DNA of 64,000 nucleotides from the NCBI GenBank assembly GCA_020081605.1, contig JAHREC010000013.1, forward strand, positions 4,960,001 to 5,024,000. Direction: 5' to 3'. The notes under the pieces were generated by a model, which made no database searches, was not told the DNA's origin, and saw only the letters and a program-made list of their open reading frames with translations. The first letter of the stretch is position 1; every line of letters starts with the position of its first letter. This document shows, one piece after another, positions 1-11,742 of this stretch. Made by a program: the position numbers and the translations under genes. Source of the DNA: Albifimbria verrucaria. Its lineage: Eukaryota > Ascomycota > Sordariomycetes > Hypocreales > Stachybotryaceae.

Positions 1-785
1 ACGCGCTGCCGAGGACAGCAGCGATACGAATGAGACCAGCACGGCCACCGGGAACGATGGCGACGTTCTCCCAGGTGTACAAGCTGTCCTTGCCCTTGCG
101 GTGCATCTCGTTGTAGAGGTGGGCGACGGCTTCGCGCAGAGGCTTGATACCGGCGGTGGGGCCGTACTCTCGGGCGGCCATGGTCATGTCGATGGTCTCG
201 GGCCTCTTGAAGCAGCCGGCGATGTCGTCCTCGACCTCGGGGCGCCCTGGCCAAGGTTGGCCCAGGCATCGGGCTCCTCGAGGAAGCCATACTCGGAGGC
301 GCGCTCAGTGCACCAGACGACACCGGTGGAGGATCGGCTGGCATCGAGACCGGCGTGGGGCATGTGGCCCTCGTGGGCATTGCGGAACTGGCGATGGACC
401 TTTGAGGAGAACTCTAGAAGGTTTGGTCAGTCAGGATTTGGAAGTCGTCGGGTATCGAAACTTGGAGTGTTTGTGGGGGCGGGGTTGAAGGGATAGATTG
501 GGTTGAGACTGTGAAGAAGGCGGGGTGGAGGGTTGATGTGTGTGTGTTTTTTTTGTTCAAGAGAGAATTGACAGGAGATGGAGGCTGAAATCGGGAGAGT
601 CCAAATCGCCAAGGACTTGACAGTCGAGGGCATGGCGAGAGGCAGGCTGGACATGGCGGTTGAAGCATTGGCTTGGCGCTTGTTTACTTACCGTTCATCG
701 AGGGCTCGACATTGCTGAAGCGCCTGGTCAGGGGCTTGGGCACGCCGGTGTGACGGTTGATGGAGAACTTGCGACCGCTGAACAT
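1..785 (-). CDS. PLP-dependent aminotransferase, class I/II (3' part outside window)
   Basis: This is the N-terminal part of a fold-type I aminotransferase, which transfers amino groups using pyridoxal phosphate. Exon 1 runs 785-692, a 278-nt intron 691-414 follows (donor GTAAGT, acceptor TCTAG), and exon 2 runs from 413 past the window start. Visible blocks typical of the family are ANLGQGAPEVEDD, AAREYGPTAGIKPLREAVA (the Tyr/Gly cofactor region) and ENVAIVPGGRAGLI. The catalytic lysine lies beyond the window. The GGGG run at 239-242 must have lost one base, because the frame changes inside the conserved GQGAP-EVEDD block. The intron is several times longer than most others here. Substrate cannot be told from this fragment; fungal relatives are annotated variously as aspartate/aromatic aminotransferase or ACC-synthase-like. 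Confidence 0.85.
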
Positions 786-3486
786 GGTGGGCGGATGCTA
801 TAGACGGGAAATAAAATAAAATAAAAGCAGCAAAGACAACCGAAGCTTGTCGAGGCGAAGGAGAAAAAAAGAATCGTCGACGATGAGCCGGCGTCGGAGA
901 GAATTGGAGCAGCTAAGGAGGATGGAAGCTCGGGAGGGGCCGCCAATTCAGTCAGGGTTCTGCTTCACACGAGAACCAAGGAAATCCACAGGCCAGCGCA
1001 CGGGTGGATCTGATCTCAGGACGGGGGACGGACGGACGAGGCGAGACAAGACGAGACGAGGTGGGTGGTAGGTTGGAGGTGCGTGTATGAAGCAATATAT
1101 AATTTTTTTCGGTCTCCCTCTTTGTCACTACCGTACAATACTGTACCTATATGTGTGTAAGAAAATAATATACACGACGCCCAAAAAAAAAAGAGAGGCA
1201 TTACTGATTGGCCTGTGTAAGCTCTCCCTCCTAAACAAAGCAACCCAAGGCAAAGCAAGGCAAACGGAAAACTACCGGTGACGAGAAAGGACAATCTCGG
1301 CCAGCCCTGCCAATGAAAGGCCCTTGCGCTCAAACATGGAGAAGCGAGCGATTCCCTCTCGGGCCTGGCCCCACGGAGACACCAATGGCTTGCCGGTGAT
1401 GACCTTGCCTGTCCTACCGCCTGCGCTGCTCTTGTGCGTCGTCAAGCGCAGGGAAAGAAGAAAAAGCAAAAGAGAGACAAACATGCGCTGCAGAAATGCA
1501 GAGCATAGCATGGGCACTCCCTGGAAGGATGGGTTATTGGCAACTAGCTCGCTGCGACTCTCACCCTCTCACCCTCTCACCCATGACGATGCGACAACAT
1601 GACAGGAGCTGAGAAGGGCCATTGCGCTTCTCGGTATGGCTTTTGGTACTGGCTGCGTGATTCGTGGCCCTTGGTTGATCTGATCCCTTCCTCGGTGAAG
1701 CAGACTTAGTGCCGTCCAACGAAACGGCTAACCGTGCCTCAATAGTCATACCGCTCGGATCGAGATGCCGATGCCGTCTGTAGGTAGCCTTTTCTCGATG
1801 CCGTACCTCTATGCGACTGACCGCCATTGCGAGAGTTGAGAGGACTCATGCATGTCAGCATCCCATCCGTCTTCTTTTGCCCGGTGCCCGTAATTATGCA
1901 ACCAAGTAAGAACAGGAGCAGAGCAGAGCGGTCCATTTCCTCTTCAACTGCTGCTACCCTGCCCCGGCCATTACTGATTCAAGGGGTCAAGGTTGAATAG
2001 AGCCCTGGCAAGGCGCCGATAAGGCATACATAGTATCCTGAAGCTGCTCGCAAAGGTCGTGCTGGACCCTTGCTCCTGTTCCCACTTTCGCACATTGCTG
2101 GTGCAAAGGGTTTAGCTTTTGTCTCCGACACGCGATGTCTTGCATGAGGCGCTAGACGTGATCTTTCCTTTATCTACTTTGCAGAGGAGATGCGATCGAT
2201 ATGTAAGAGTCGCCCAAGTTGGACACGAAGTTGAAAGATGGAGACAGTTCAGGCAGAACATAAAAAAATAAAAATAAATAAAATAAAAACAAAAATAAAA
2301 AGTAAAATGATCCCGTGACATCGATGAATAACTCAAATATACGATCTTGATGAGTTATTTTTTCTGTTGCTTATTTACCCAAGTATCATCTCGCCAAACC
2401 CGAGTATACTACCTACCTACCTACCTAAGTAGGTATGTATGGCTCAAGTCCTGGTGGTTTTCATTGACCATGCGTCAGTTCAAGCATGCGGGAGGCCCCA
2501 ATCCCTGGCCCTGGAAAATGAGCCTCGCCAGGTCTTGCACATCTAGATTGATAACACGCATCTTTGACACTGCCGAGAGTGGTTCATGCAGGAACTCGCC
2601 TCGCCGAAACATCACGGGGTACCGGCGCTCCGGTGAGATGCGGCCACAGCACGAGGGAGGCTGTGCCTGGCAGGTTGTCCCAAGGCTACCTCCTGTTACC
2701 GTAGCATGTATGGGCTTTGTATGGGCTTTGCATGGGCTTTGCATGGGCTGGTATTGCTGGTGGTGGGGTGGCTTGTGCGCGTGGATCGCATGGGCTGTGG
2801 CGCAGGGTACTTGGTACCACACGGTGCTTTGGTGATTTGCTAAGGCTTGCGCTGGCGGCCCCATATCCCCGCCTAACAGCCTTTGGCCCCACGAGGCTGT
2901 GCTGCTTTGCCTTGTGGAGGAAACTCTGCAGTCACTCAGCATATGTCACAATATGGCAAATTGCAGTATTCACCACCTACCTCAGTTCATTGTTCAGAGG
3001 CCCCAAGTCCAAAATGTGAACCCTGCATCCTCTCCTAAGCCCAAGTCTCGGTGCTCGAGGCGAATGACAAGGCGCACTGCTTGACAAAAGCCTATTTGCC
3101 GTTGCCACAACAAACATGTCTTGGCTCAATTACCAGCAACAGCCACCCTAGTTATAAAATCCATGTCCATGTCCTTCTTCCATTTTCGGTCGACACCAAA
3201 ATCCTGTGACAAACCACTCATCACAAGACAAGGGATCTGACTTCGACTCTCCGTCAGCCTTGTGCTTACACACACACACATACATCACTTGCTTCAAATC
3301 GCCTCGCATCGCACATCTTACATATCGATTCACTACAGCACGGTCCAGCCCAGTCCAATCCAGTAGTCAAGCGCACAGTCAATCCATCAGTGAAGCATCG
3401 CACAGCCGGTGTAACTGCGCTACAAAAGCCCATCTCCCCTTCATATATCCCTCCCACATCTTACCCTCCTCCACTTTCTCGCCATC
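786..3486. other. Intergenic, 2.7 kb, no gene seen
   Basis: The stretch lies between two divergent genes and holds no ORF with recognisable conservation. It contains the aminotransferase 5' leader (850-1100), an A-rich tract at about 2262-2310, an ACCT array at 2410-2434 and an 11-bp tandem repeat at 2708-2749. A TATAAA-like element at 3152-3159 sits about 330 bp before the von Willebrand A start codon and could belong to its promoter. Confidence 0.6.
2708..2749. repeat. 11-bp tandem repeat, about 4 copies
   Basis: Four head-to-tail copies of an 11-mer of the form G(T/C)ATGGGCTTT are present, the last one incomplete. It is non-coding intergenic sequence and looks like a simple minisatellite. 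Confidence 0.8.
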
Positions 3487-4519
3487 ATGAGTAGGTCGTT
3501 GTTTGGTAGCATCAAAGACAAGTTGTCTAGCAGTAAACACACCTCGCTCTCCGACAAGCCCGCAGTCAGCGCCGCCGAAAGACAATCCCGGAGCACCACC
3601 AGGGCATCCCTCAGATGGGTGCCAACCCCTTTCTCAACAGTAAGCCGCTCCTCCTGTCGATGCCATACTTCTGTCAGCTAACACAAATACCCTCAGCTCC
3701 GGATGACTGTCCACCACCTTACTCTCCAACCGATGGCCTGACCGTCAACTCCTCAGCACGCCGTCAGAATGCTTCTCCTGCACCCAGCTTAGCCAGTGTC
3801 ACCAATGATGATGACAAGTATGCCTTCCTGAGCCAGTTCGATACCGTCTTCCTCGTGGATGACTCGGGGTCCATGGCTGGCGCTCTCTGGAAAGAAGTCG
3901 ACGAAGCCCTCCAGGCCATCACTCCCATCTGCACAGCCCGTGATAAGGATGGCGTTGATCTGTATTTCCTCAACCACCGCTCCCTAACAAAGGCGGCAAG
4001 GAAAGGGCCGATGGTGGCTACTACAATATCACCAATGCCGACACCATCCGTGGCATCTTCAAAACCGTTTCCCCGGCCCGTACCACCCCGACGGGCACCC
4101 GTCTGCATAGCATTCTCAAGCCCTACGTCGATAGTCTCGCTCGCGCCCGTGTCCTCGAGAATGTCAAGCCTGTGAACATCATCGTCATCACTGATGGCCG
4201 TCCCACCGATGACCCAGAGAGCATCATCGTCCAACAGGCGCGCAAGCTCGACCGCTTAGAGGCACCGCCTCACCAGGTCGGTATCCAGTTCTTCCAGGTT
4301 GGCACCGACCGCAAGGCCCGCGAAGCCCTGCGCGAGCTCGACGACGATCTAGCCGACCAAGGTATCCGTGATATGGTTGACTCTGTCACATGGGACGAAG
4401 CCGATGGCCCCAATGCCAAAGTATTGACTGCCGATGATATCCTCAAGGTTGTTCTCGGCGCTGTTGTTCGCAAACTTGACCGCAAACAAACATCTGGCAA
4501 CCAACGCAGTCGCACCTAA
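3487..4519 (+). CDS. von Willebrand factor A domain protein
   Basis: A 325-residue protein after repair. Exon 1 is 3487-3639, the intron 3640-3696 (GTAAGC..CTCAG) and exon 2 is 3697-4519. A short Ser/Pro-rich N-terminus (PPPYSP near residue 60) precedes one vWA domain. The MIDAS metal site DDSGS lies at about 106-110 within FDTVFLVDDSGSMAG, and the later strand VKPNIIVITDGRPTDDP fits the second half of the fold. Two single-base losses are needed: in the CCC run at 3587-3589, giving a run into QMGANPFLN, and in the CCC run at 3982-3984, where the frame changes inside the domain. With both restored the coding length is 978 nt. vWA domains bind partners through a divalent metal. Cytoplasmic fungal members like this have no assigned role that I know of, so function is unknown. 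Confidence 0.85.
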
Positions 4520-5048
4520 GCATTCCGATTCTCACGTATCACCTGTTTCGATGCATTTCATTTGTATTATTAGACTGCTATGGGGCGGATGACGATTCGG
4601 AGGAGGATAGCCCAGAGATACCCTTGAAAGGTTGGCCACGGATACGGCGTTTAGGTGCTCTATACTTGCTTCACCATAGACAGGGTTTAGAATTATCAGA
4701 CAGCAGCAATGCATACTGTTTTATTGTTTTGACTATCAACTATCCTCTCGGTCTAGTAGCCAACGTTTCTCCTTTCCCCTAGCAAACATGTCTCATCCTG
4801 ATGTTGCTGTCTCTGTATCTTTTCCTATACTTGCCTCGTTAGATTTTCTGCGAACTTGTACCCATTCAACTAGGAACAAATGAGAAAACCTGCGAACTGG
4901 CTAGTCCATAGAAAAAGAAAAACCCAACCAAAACCAAAGCGGACTGTTTTCCTGCCGCGAACCATTTTCTTTCCCTGTAATACAACCACTCAGTCCCAAA
5001 CCATAAGTCTAGGTAACGGTGACTATGTGTGCTTCGCCGGGACGCCCG
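4520..5048. other. Intergenic between convergent genes
   Basis: This 529-bp stretch is shared by the 3' ends of the vWA gene (+) and the coiled-coil gene (-). It probably holds both 3' UTRs. No gene or repeat was seen. Confidence 0.6.
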
Positions 5049-7496
5049 TTACTGCATGCAGAAGACGTCAGCCAGTGCGACCGAATGCGCAGAGATGTTT
5101 GTGCCGGTATCGTTGCGGCAGGTGATGACCGGCGTGGTCACAAGTGCGACTCGCCAGTGCTTGGCCTGGAGTTCCATGGGGTCCATGGCTGGCCAAATCG
5201 GGATCATGGACTGGCAAGAGAATCGGCTGCCAATCTCCGGGAAGCGAAAGTCGAACGTGAGTCGGCTTGTCAAGATCTTGGAGGAAAGCTCCCAAGCATT
5301 CTCCGCCACCATCTCGAGGTCGTTGTGAACATCGATGGGGTTGGCCAACTTGTTGAAAAGTGGCTGGATGTTGTGAATAAGCGTATGGGTGACTTCGGTG
5401 ACCTTGTGGCGGCAGAAGGGACGTCCATGGTTGCTGCGCATGATGGAGTCAATGATGGCAGCCTGGCGATCAAGGAGAGGCTGGCGGGATGCAGAGGGTT
5501 GGCCTATTGTCGTGACGACATGGTTAGGAACAGAACTTGAGAAACAAGGAAAGCGTCATGTGGAACAAACCTTGGGTGCGATCCAACTCCTGCTGCAGCT
5601 CTGTAAGAGCGTAAGTCGACTCAGAGTCGGCGCCAGTCCAGGCGCTGGGGACCCAGACACGGTTGACAACGTAGTCGACGATAACACGAGTCACAAGGCA
5701 AGACTTGGCGTTCTCGTTGCGAAGGTGCACGTACATGTAAGAGTTTGCTTCCTGGCCAGTAAGTGGGCGATAGGTCTCAGCAAGAATCTGCCAGAGAGTC
5801 GTAGAAGTGAGCTTGAGGCTCGAGGCGCTGTCTGGAATACCGGCATGGCGCTCCACGAAGCCACGGATTACCTGGTAGAACTCCATGATTTGGGCGTTCC
5901 AAATGGCCACTGTTTCCTCATTCATCTGAATGAGCTGGCCTCCCCGTTGCCATAGCCATGGCCACCGGCACCGCGACCCATAATGGCCATCTTGTGGTGG
6001 TTACCCATGTACTCGTTAGGAGTTGGGGAATCAGGAGTCGCCCATACTTATTGCGACCCTGAGGAGAAAGCATCGAGTTGTGGAAGCTGCCACGATGGGC
6101 TCCATAAGGAGTGTTGTTCTTGTTGGTGTAGGGGTCAGAATAGCCAGATCCAGAAGGCTGGAAGTCCGGAGCAGTGGGACGATATCGAGACCCGTTTGAT
6201 GTGTAGCCCTGGCGAGAGGTTGTAGGTCGGCTGAAACTGCTTGACTGCTGATGAAAGACGCTGTCGCCGGTAGAACTGGGACGGCTTCCCTGCTGCCCTG
6301 GGTGAACCCAAGGATCAGTAGCTCGACGGTCGAATGGGGTAGTCGATGGCGCGCGGGGCGGCCCAGCCAGCAGCGGGCTGAACTTGGATGGTTGAGCAGT
6401 CGGAGTTCTAACAAGGGGTTGGAACACAGAAGGAGGTCGGCCAGGGCCAATACCGCGACGCATAGATGGTGGTGGCATGTCCACCTCGTCCATTGGGACC
6501 TGGGAGCCGTCACTCTTGGAAGAGTTGGTGGACGCGAGGACATAGGGGTTGCGAGCCGATTGAGCGTCCGGAACGGAGGCAGTCAATGTTTCGATAGCAC
6601 GAGCGACGGAGTGAGGATCAGAGTGTTTCATGACCCACAAAGAGCGACGATTGTTGACCTGGTCCTCCAGGTGCTTGATGGTGTCCTCGAGACTCTGGCG
6701 CACACGCCGTTAGCTTTCCTGATAAATACTTCATGTTCTGTGAGTTGAGATGCGGCGAACCTTGATCAAGTCGTCGCGGCTGGCCTTGGACTCTTCTTTG
6801 GCGCCTGCCTTGTCCTGGAGCGTCTTGAATTCAGTCGCGAGACTCTGAAGATCGCCCATGACCTCCCGAACAGAGGACTCTGCCTCTTCTTTCTTACTCT
6901 TCTCCTCAGCAAGCTCACTGCGGAGCTTCTCGATGGTCTGGGCATGGCCCTCGGACTGCGCTTTGGCGAGGGTCGCGTCCATACTGAGGCGGGCAATGGC
7001 CTTGTCTGTGTCCTCCTGGTCAAGGCCTAAGCTCGACAGGGCATCCACGAGCTGGCTCGTCTCCTGGCTGATGACCTGCCCAACGTCTTGGAGTTCCTTG
7101 ACGATCTCGTTAGATTCCGGAGCTGAGACACCCGGCATGCGTCGAAGAGACTGTTGGACTTTGACCAACACCCCTGCACATATCGAACATTCTCAAACGC
7201 TTTCTAAATGAGAAAGTGGTCAGTCGACTGTGATGAGGACTTCGGACGGCAAGGTTGGAAAGCGATAGATGGTTCAATTCGAGGGATGATAGAAAAGAAA
7301 ATAATCACATGTTTGCTCGATATCTGCTTAATACGCTCAGAACGCGCGGCTCCTGCCAAAGGCGTACTGAAGTTGACGCAGAGCATGCTGCCGCCGTTGC
7401 TGGAATTCTCGCCAGTGTTGTTACGGTTGCGATAAGGGAGGTGCATTACATGCTCCTCCGAGACTCTCTCCGAGGGAGAGAATCGTTGTCAGCCAT
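5049..7496 (-). CDS. Conserved coiled-coil protein of unknown function
   Basis: I do not recognise a named family. Four exons are proposed: 7496-7309, 7203-6761, 6694-5571 and 5503-5049, with introns of 48-105 nt ending in TTTAG, GCCAG and AATAG. Four single-base losses are needed (near 7442-7447, 7171-7174, 6041-6043 and 5942-5945). With them restored the exons sum to 2214 nt, a 737-residue protein with all phases consistent. The N-terminal third carries a strong heptad coiled coil, from about VLVKVQQSLRRMPG to SLEDTIKHLEDQVNNRR. The middle is disordered and rich in Ser, Pro and Gly. The C-terminal third is predicted globular (QLIQMNEETVAIWNAQI to the end) and ends in TCRNDTGTNISAHSVALADV, which reads like conserved sequence. 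No membrane segment or catalytic motif is apparent. The first loss site is the least certain. Confidence 0.75.
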
Positions 7497-9262
7497 GGCT
7501 GCGCGTGATGCAAGAACCCGTAGTGCTAAGGTTGATAGGTGTCAAGTGTGTTTTCACCGGTAGCGATGTAGGCGCGCGGATGTTGCTGTCAACTCGGTAT
7601 GGATACTTGCGTGACCTTGTACCCAAAAATGAAAAGCAGACTGGTCCGGTTCTGAGCCACGATATGTTAGCGAAAGTGGAACGAACTGGGAGGTTGGTGA
7701 CCCTATCCACGCCGCGTAGAGGTCGCTGTTATGGCAGTGATGAGAGAGGCACCGGGGTATTTTGAGATTGGAAAAGCCTGTGCCCTGTGCGAAACAAGCT
7801 CGGTCACACGAGACGGAAGAAGAGATGAAAGGGAGATAAAAGAAAAGAGAAACAAATGTGAACAAGCCACACCACTGGTGATGCGGTCAGCTGCTTTGTG
7901 GATGCAAGCTTCCGAGGGGGAGGGGAGGCAGGGTTTAAATAAAGGAGAGGGTGCGAGCACGAGCAGTGTGAATTTGAGGTGAGAGTGAGCGGTCAATAAG
8001 GGGAGATGGGCAGCGCCAGGTGACAGGAGGCAAAGCACAGCTTCTCCGAGCAACGACAATAGTAAACAGCTGCTGCGTTCTCCGGACGCGGGTGTGCAGC
8101 CTCCTCGGCGGCCGGAGCAACGCGCTTGTGGGCCGTGAATCACGTTGAATAGCTTCAGCCAACCAGATCAGCCAGCCGGCGAGCGCGAGATGATGATGCC
8201 TAGCAGGCATACGGCTGGTGTGCAGCTGGCAGCTTTTCCAACCACCCGTGCTCTTTCTCGAGAGCTGTTGCCATGGTGAAGGGGACCGGTACATGCCCGG
8301 TCGAGCGAGTCTCATCGTTCCAGGGGCTGTCTGTAGTTGACAAGCTGAACAGTTATTCATCGAGTAGCACAATAGAGAAGGGCGTAACGGCGTGTGCATT
8401 GGCATCTTTGGAGCAGGTTTGCGGTTTGTCACGGCTGTTCATGAGCGCATAAGCTCTGCCAAAACTGCCGAGTCATATTTCAAAGTGGTGGTTTATCTTG
8501 TCTTGTCACGAGCACAACGTGTAAGGCACATTCGCAGTTTGCTGGGCTTATCCTTGGCTCGAAGATATACTGTTCTAGCCAAGGTCAATTTCACGGACGA
8601 CAAGAGCAGATATTCACCAGGAACTACATACCACTGCTCGAGCCTAATCAAGCAGGAGTCACTCAACACAACACAACAATTTGCAGTTGAAAAAAAAAAA
8701 ATCGTGATAAAACGTGCTTTTAAATGTATTTCCACTAAGCTTACTATGTCTGACGAAAGAAGCATTGAGCTATCGACAAAAAGTTCTTCGTTTTTGAAGG
8801 CCAGAAGTGACCATGCTAGGAAAGAAACATCATCAGTAGTGTGGTGCAGGAAGAGGGTAAGTTCTAAACCTCTCCACAAAAACGCAGTAAATTCGATTTG
8901 TGTCATGATCTGCTGATCGTCGTGGGAAACCTGTAGCAGCGCATTTTAGTAACCGGATGAACTGTAGTCGGAGGATGTTGGTGTTGGCGGTTCTGGAATG
9001 GAAACGAGACCAACTGGTCAGGTGGAAGTTAGGTGCCTATTAATACGGGCCCGAAGCCGGCAGATTCGCTAAGTTGGCTCTCGTCTTTCGAGACTGTGGT
9101 CGGGAATAAAGCAGAGTCGATCGATCGTCAAGGGTTACATGCCCTTGAGGTCTTCTGAGCAGCCAAACGCAACTTAGTCAAGCGAAACATGCGGCTGAGA
9201 TGAACACTGCTAACCTTGGCAGGATCCTAGATGCGCAATGTTTGACGTGCCAGTATTAGCTC
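7497..9262. other. Intergenic, 1.77 kb, no gene seen
   Basis: The stretch lies upstream of the coiled-coil gene and downstream of the RBM39-like gene. An open frame at 8392-8916 has no recognisable composition or motif and lies in more AT-rich sequence with an A10 run near 8690, so I do not call it a gene. Confidence 0.55.
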
Positions 9263-11121
9263 TTAGATAGCTCGGGTGCGAGAGAACAAACTGCTGTAGA
9301 CCGCATCTACAACAGGAGACGCGTCGATCATTCGGCCGCCAAAGTATCTGCCGTTCAGTCCCTTGATAGCATTCTCGCCACCTTGAACCTTGTCAAATTT
9401 CAGGTAAACATCTCCCTTAGAGTTGGGGTCGACCGAAATGTGCACGACATGACCATACTGTCGCTCTGCCTCACCACGAATGTCGTCTTCGAGGTCCTTA
9501 ACCCACGTCTCACCAGACTCTCTGTTTACGTGTTAGCAACTGACCAGGGACATTGAGCAAGGAAGGAGACATACTCATCTGGATCGAACATGTTGTGGAG
9601 GACAACGCAGCGGCTAGCCATGTTGACGTTGACCGGCAATGGCTTGGTTTCAGTCTTGGGTTTCAAAGTCTGTCGTTCATCACTACCGTTGGTAGCAGTC
9701 TCATCAGTTCTCGCCAACTTTCTCATCAGTGCATCGCGACTGTAGTTGTTAAAGTTCACGCCAGCGACATCTGTATCATCAAGGGCACTAGCCCTGCCAG
9801 TCTTCTCGCTGTCGCGACCACCTGCTCGGTCAAGGTAGACTTCTGCGAGCCACGGCCGCCGGCTCCGGAAAAGGCCGAGCCCTGGAAGTTCTGATTCTGA
9901 CCAGAGAATCTCTGTAAAAGGTTGGCTGTACTCTCAGGTGTGAATTTATCATTGCCGAGACCGACACGGATTGGGCGACCAGCCAAGTCGAAACCGTTCA
10001 TTTTCTCCAAAGCCTCTCGAGCCTGACCTGCGTCACGGAATCTGAAAAGCGTTAGCTTTGGTTTCTGCTTTATGAGTAAAGTAACTTACTGAACAAAACC
10101 ATAACCACGGCTTCGGCCATTCTCATCTTTCTGGAGTTGAACGAATTCGAGCTCACCGAAGGGGCTGAAAACCGCCTGCAGGTCCTCTTCATTGACGTTG
10201 AAATGAATGTTTCCAACATAGAGACGATGAAAAGGAATTGAGTTGGGGTGAGCACCGCCGGATTCAGGATTTCGTGCCTGTCGGTTCTTCTCCGCTTCTG
10301 TAACCTGAACAATAACGGGAATGCCTAGGAGTTTCTGGCCGGTAAGCTGTAGAGCCTTTGCGACTGATTCTTCGTCTTTGAACTCAACGTAGCCAACGCT
10401 GTGGCATGTTAGCAGTGATTATAAACGGCTGAGAGAAAGACTTCACTTACCCCTTAGAACGCTGGCTGATACGATCCTTGACAATCTGGGCCTCATTAAC
10501 AGGCCCAACTTTCTCGAAAAATTCCTTAAGTTCACGAGTTCTCAGTCGAGCGGCGAGCTGCTGCACAAATACAGTCCGACGATCACGTTCGTCCTCGGTG
10601 AGCTGTGGCGGGCCGTCATTTCTCTGCTCGTTGCGATCGTCACGGCTACGGCCATAATCCTGAGAACGCCTATCCGATCGATCCCGACGATCGCGGCGGT
10701 CGCGATCATCGCGGGGACGGTAATGTCTGTTTGGGGAGCGAGAGCGAGAGCGCCCTCCACGACCACTTCGGTAGTAGTCGCCGTCTCTGTGACGACGTGA
10801 GTAACCACCACGGCTTCGACTTCTCCGTCTTCCTTTATGACTGCCGGTATCGCTTCGGGGTGCCCACGTGCGCATCGTCGTCGGGGAGCCTCGTTTGGAT
10901 CTGTTGGGGCTCAAGTCACGATCAGCGCGACGACGCCTGTCATAGTCCCGGTCGTCCCGGTGGGAGCTGCCATCGCGGTCTCGGCCTGAATCACGGGTTG
11001 TGTCTTTAGAATGGTGCTTATCCTCGCGAGGTGAATCCTCGGATCTAGACTTGGATGGGTTCTTCTGTTCAGAGGATTTCGCAGTTGCGTCCAGTAACGC
11101 CTCCACGTCGAGGTTGGACAT
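9263..11121 (-). CDS. RBM39/CAPER/Rsd1-type RNA-binding splicing factor
   Basis: A nuclear SR-like protein of the RBM39 (human CAPER-alpha, fission yeast Rsd1) family that works with U2AF in early spliceosome assembly. Exons are 11121-10451, 10398-10090, 10041-9575 and 9521-9263, with introns of 45-53 nt carrying CTAAC branch sites. The first 175 residues or so are Arg/Ser/Asp-rich. RRM1 has RNP2 TVFVQQL and RNP1 KGVGYVEF, the latter split by intron 1. RRM2 has RLYVGNIHF and [10 protein letters not shown] long linker with [20 protein letters not shown] leads to a C-terminal UHM-type RRM ([12 protein letters not shown], then [12 protein letters not shown], which holds the R-x-F motif). One base is missing near 9832-9833, within ..[15 protein letters not shown]. 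With it restored the exons total 1707 nt, a 568-residue protein, which matches the family length. Confidence 0.93.
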
Positions 11122-11742
11122 GATGCCCTGTCTAGAGTCAATAGGAACCGACGGTCTCGATTAGGAACCTGTATGCCGCAATCTCGGGGTATATGTCTTT
11201 AGCGTTTGGTGGAGGATCAGGAAGGCGGGTTGCGCGATGTCTTGAGTTCGATGATTTCCTGAAGCTGACCGAAGTGGGTCGAAAGTCAAAAGTCCTCAAA
11301 GTATCACGTGACTGAAAAGCCAAGGCAACGCCAGGCATCTGGGGATGGTTCTTTACTAGGAAGTAACTCCGGGGCGCCTAATTGTAGGTATCTCCCTCGA
11401 AAGGCACAGCAGGTATGATTTGAAGAACATACCACTTTGAAAAGAAGTGACGCTGCCGCCTGGAGGCTCAAGCCTTGATGGAAAGTTGACGCATTAAGAA
11501 GTGGCCCATAAAGAGACTAGCCAATATTTTGTGACGAAACCAGACCTATGTGTAAGTTCACTTGTCTTAGACATTCGAGTTAATTAACTTGTGGTCAACA
11601 TTAAATCACCGAAGCACTGATTAACAAGCGATAGTTACAGTTTTTCTTATTGGTATTTGTCCATCGTCCCATTCGTAAGCCTCATTCTATAAGCCCAAAA
11701 GCCGCCGTGACCCTATGACATGATTAAAGTGAATTATGTGCT
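11122..11742. other. Intergenic, 620 bp
   Basis: This holds the promoter and leader of the RBM39-like gene and the 3' region of the downstream fatty acid hydroxylase gene. Both genes are on the minus strand. No separate gene was seen; the sequence from 11500 to 11740 is AT-rich. Confidence 0.6.

Noticed and set aside
8392..8916. 174-codon open frame
   Set aside because: AT-rich, contains an A10 run translated as Lys, and no motif; probably chance.
10605..11009. 134-codon plus-strand frame opposite the RS domain of the RBM39-like gene
   Set aside because: It is an antisense reading of Arg/Ser/Asp codons with no independent support.
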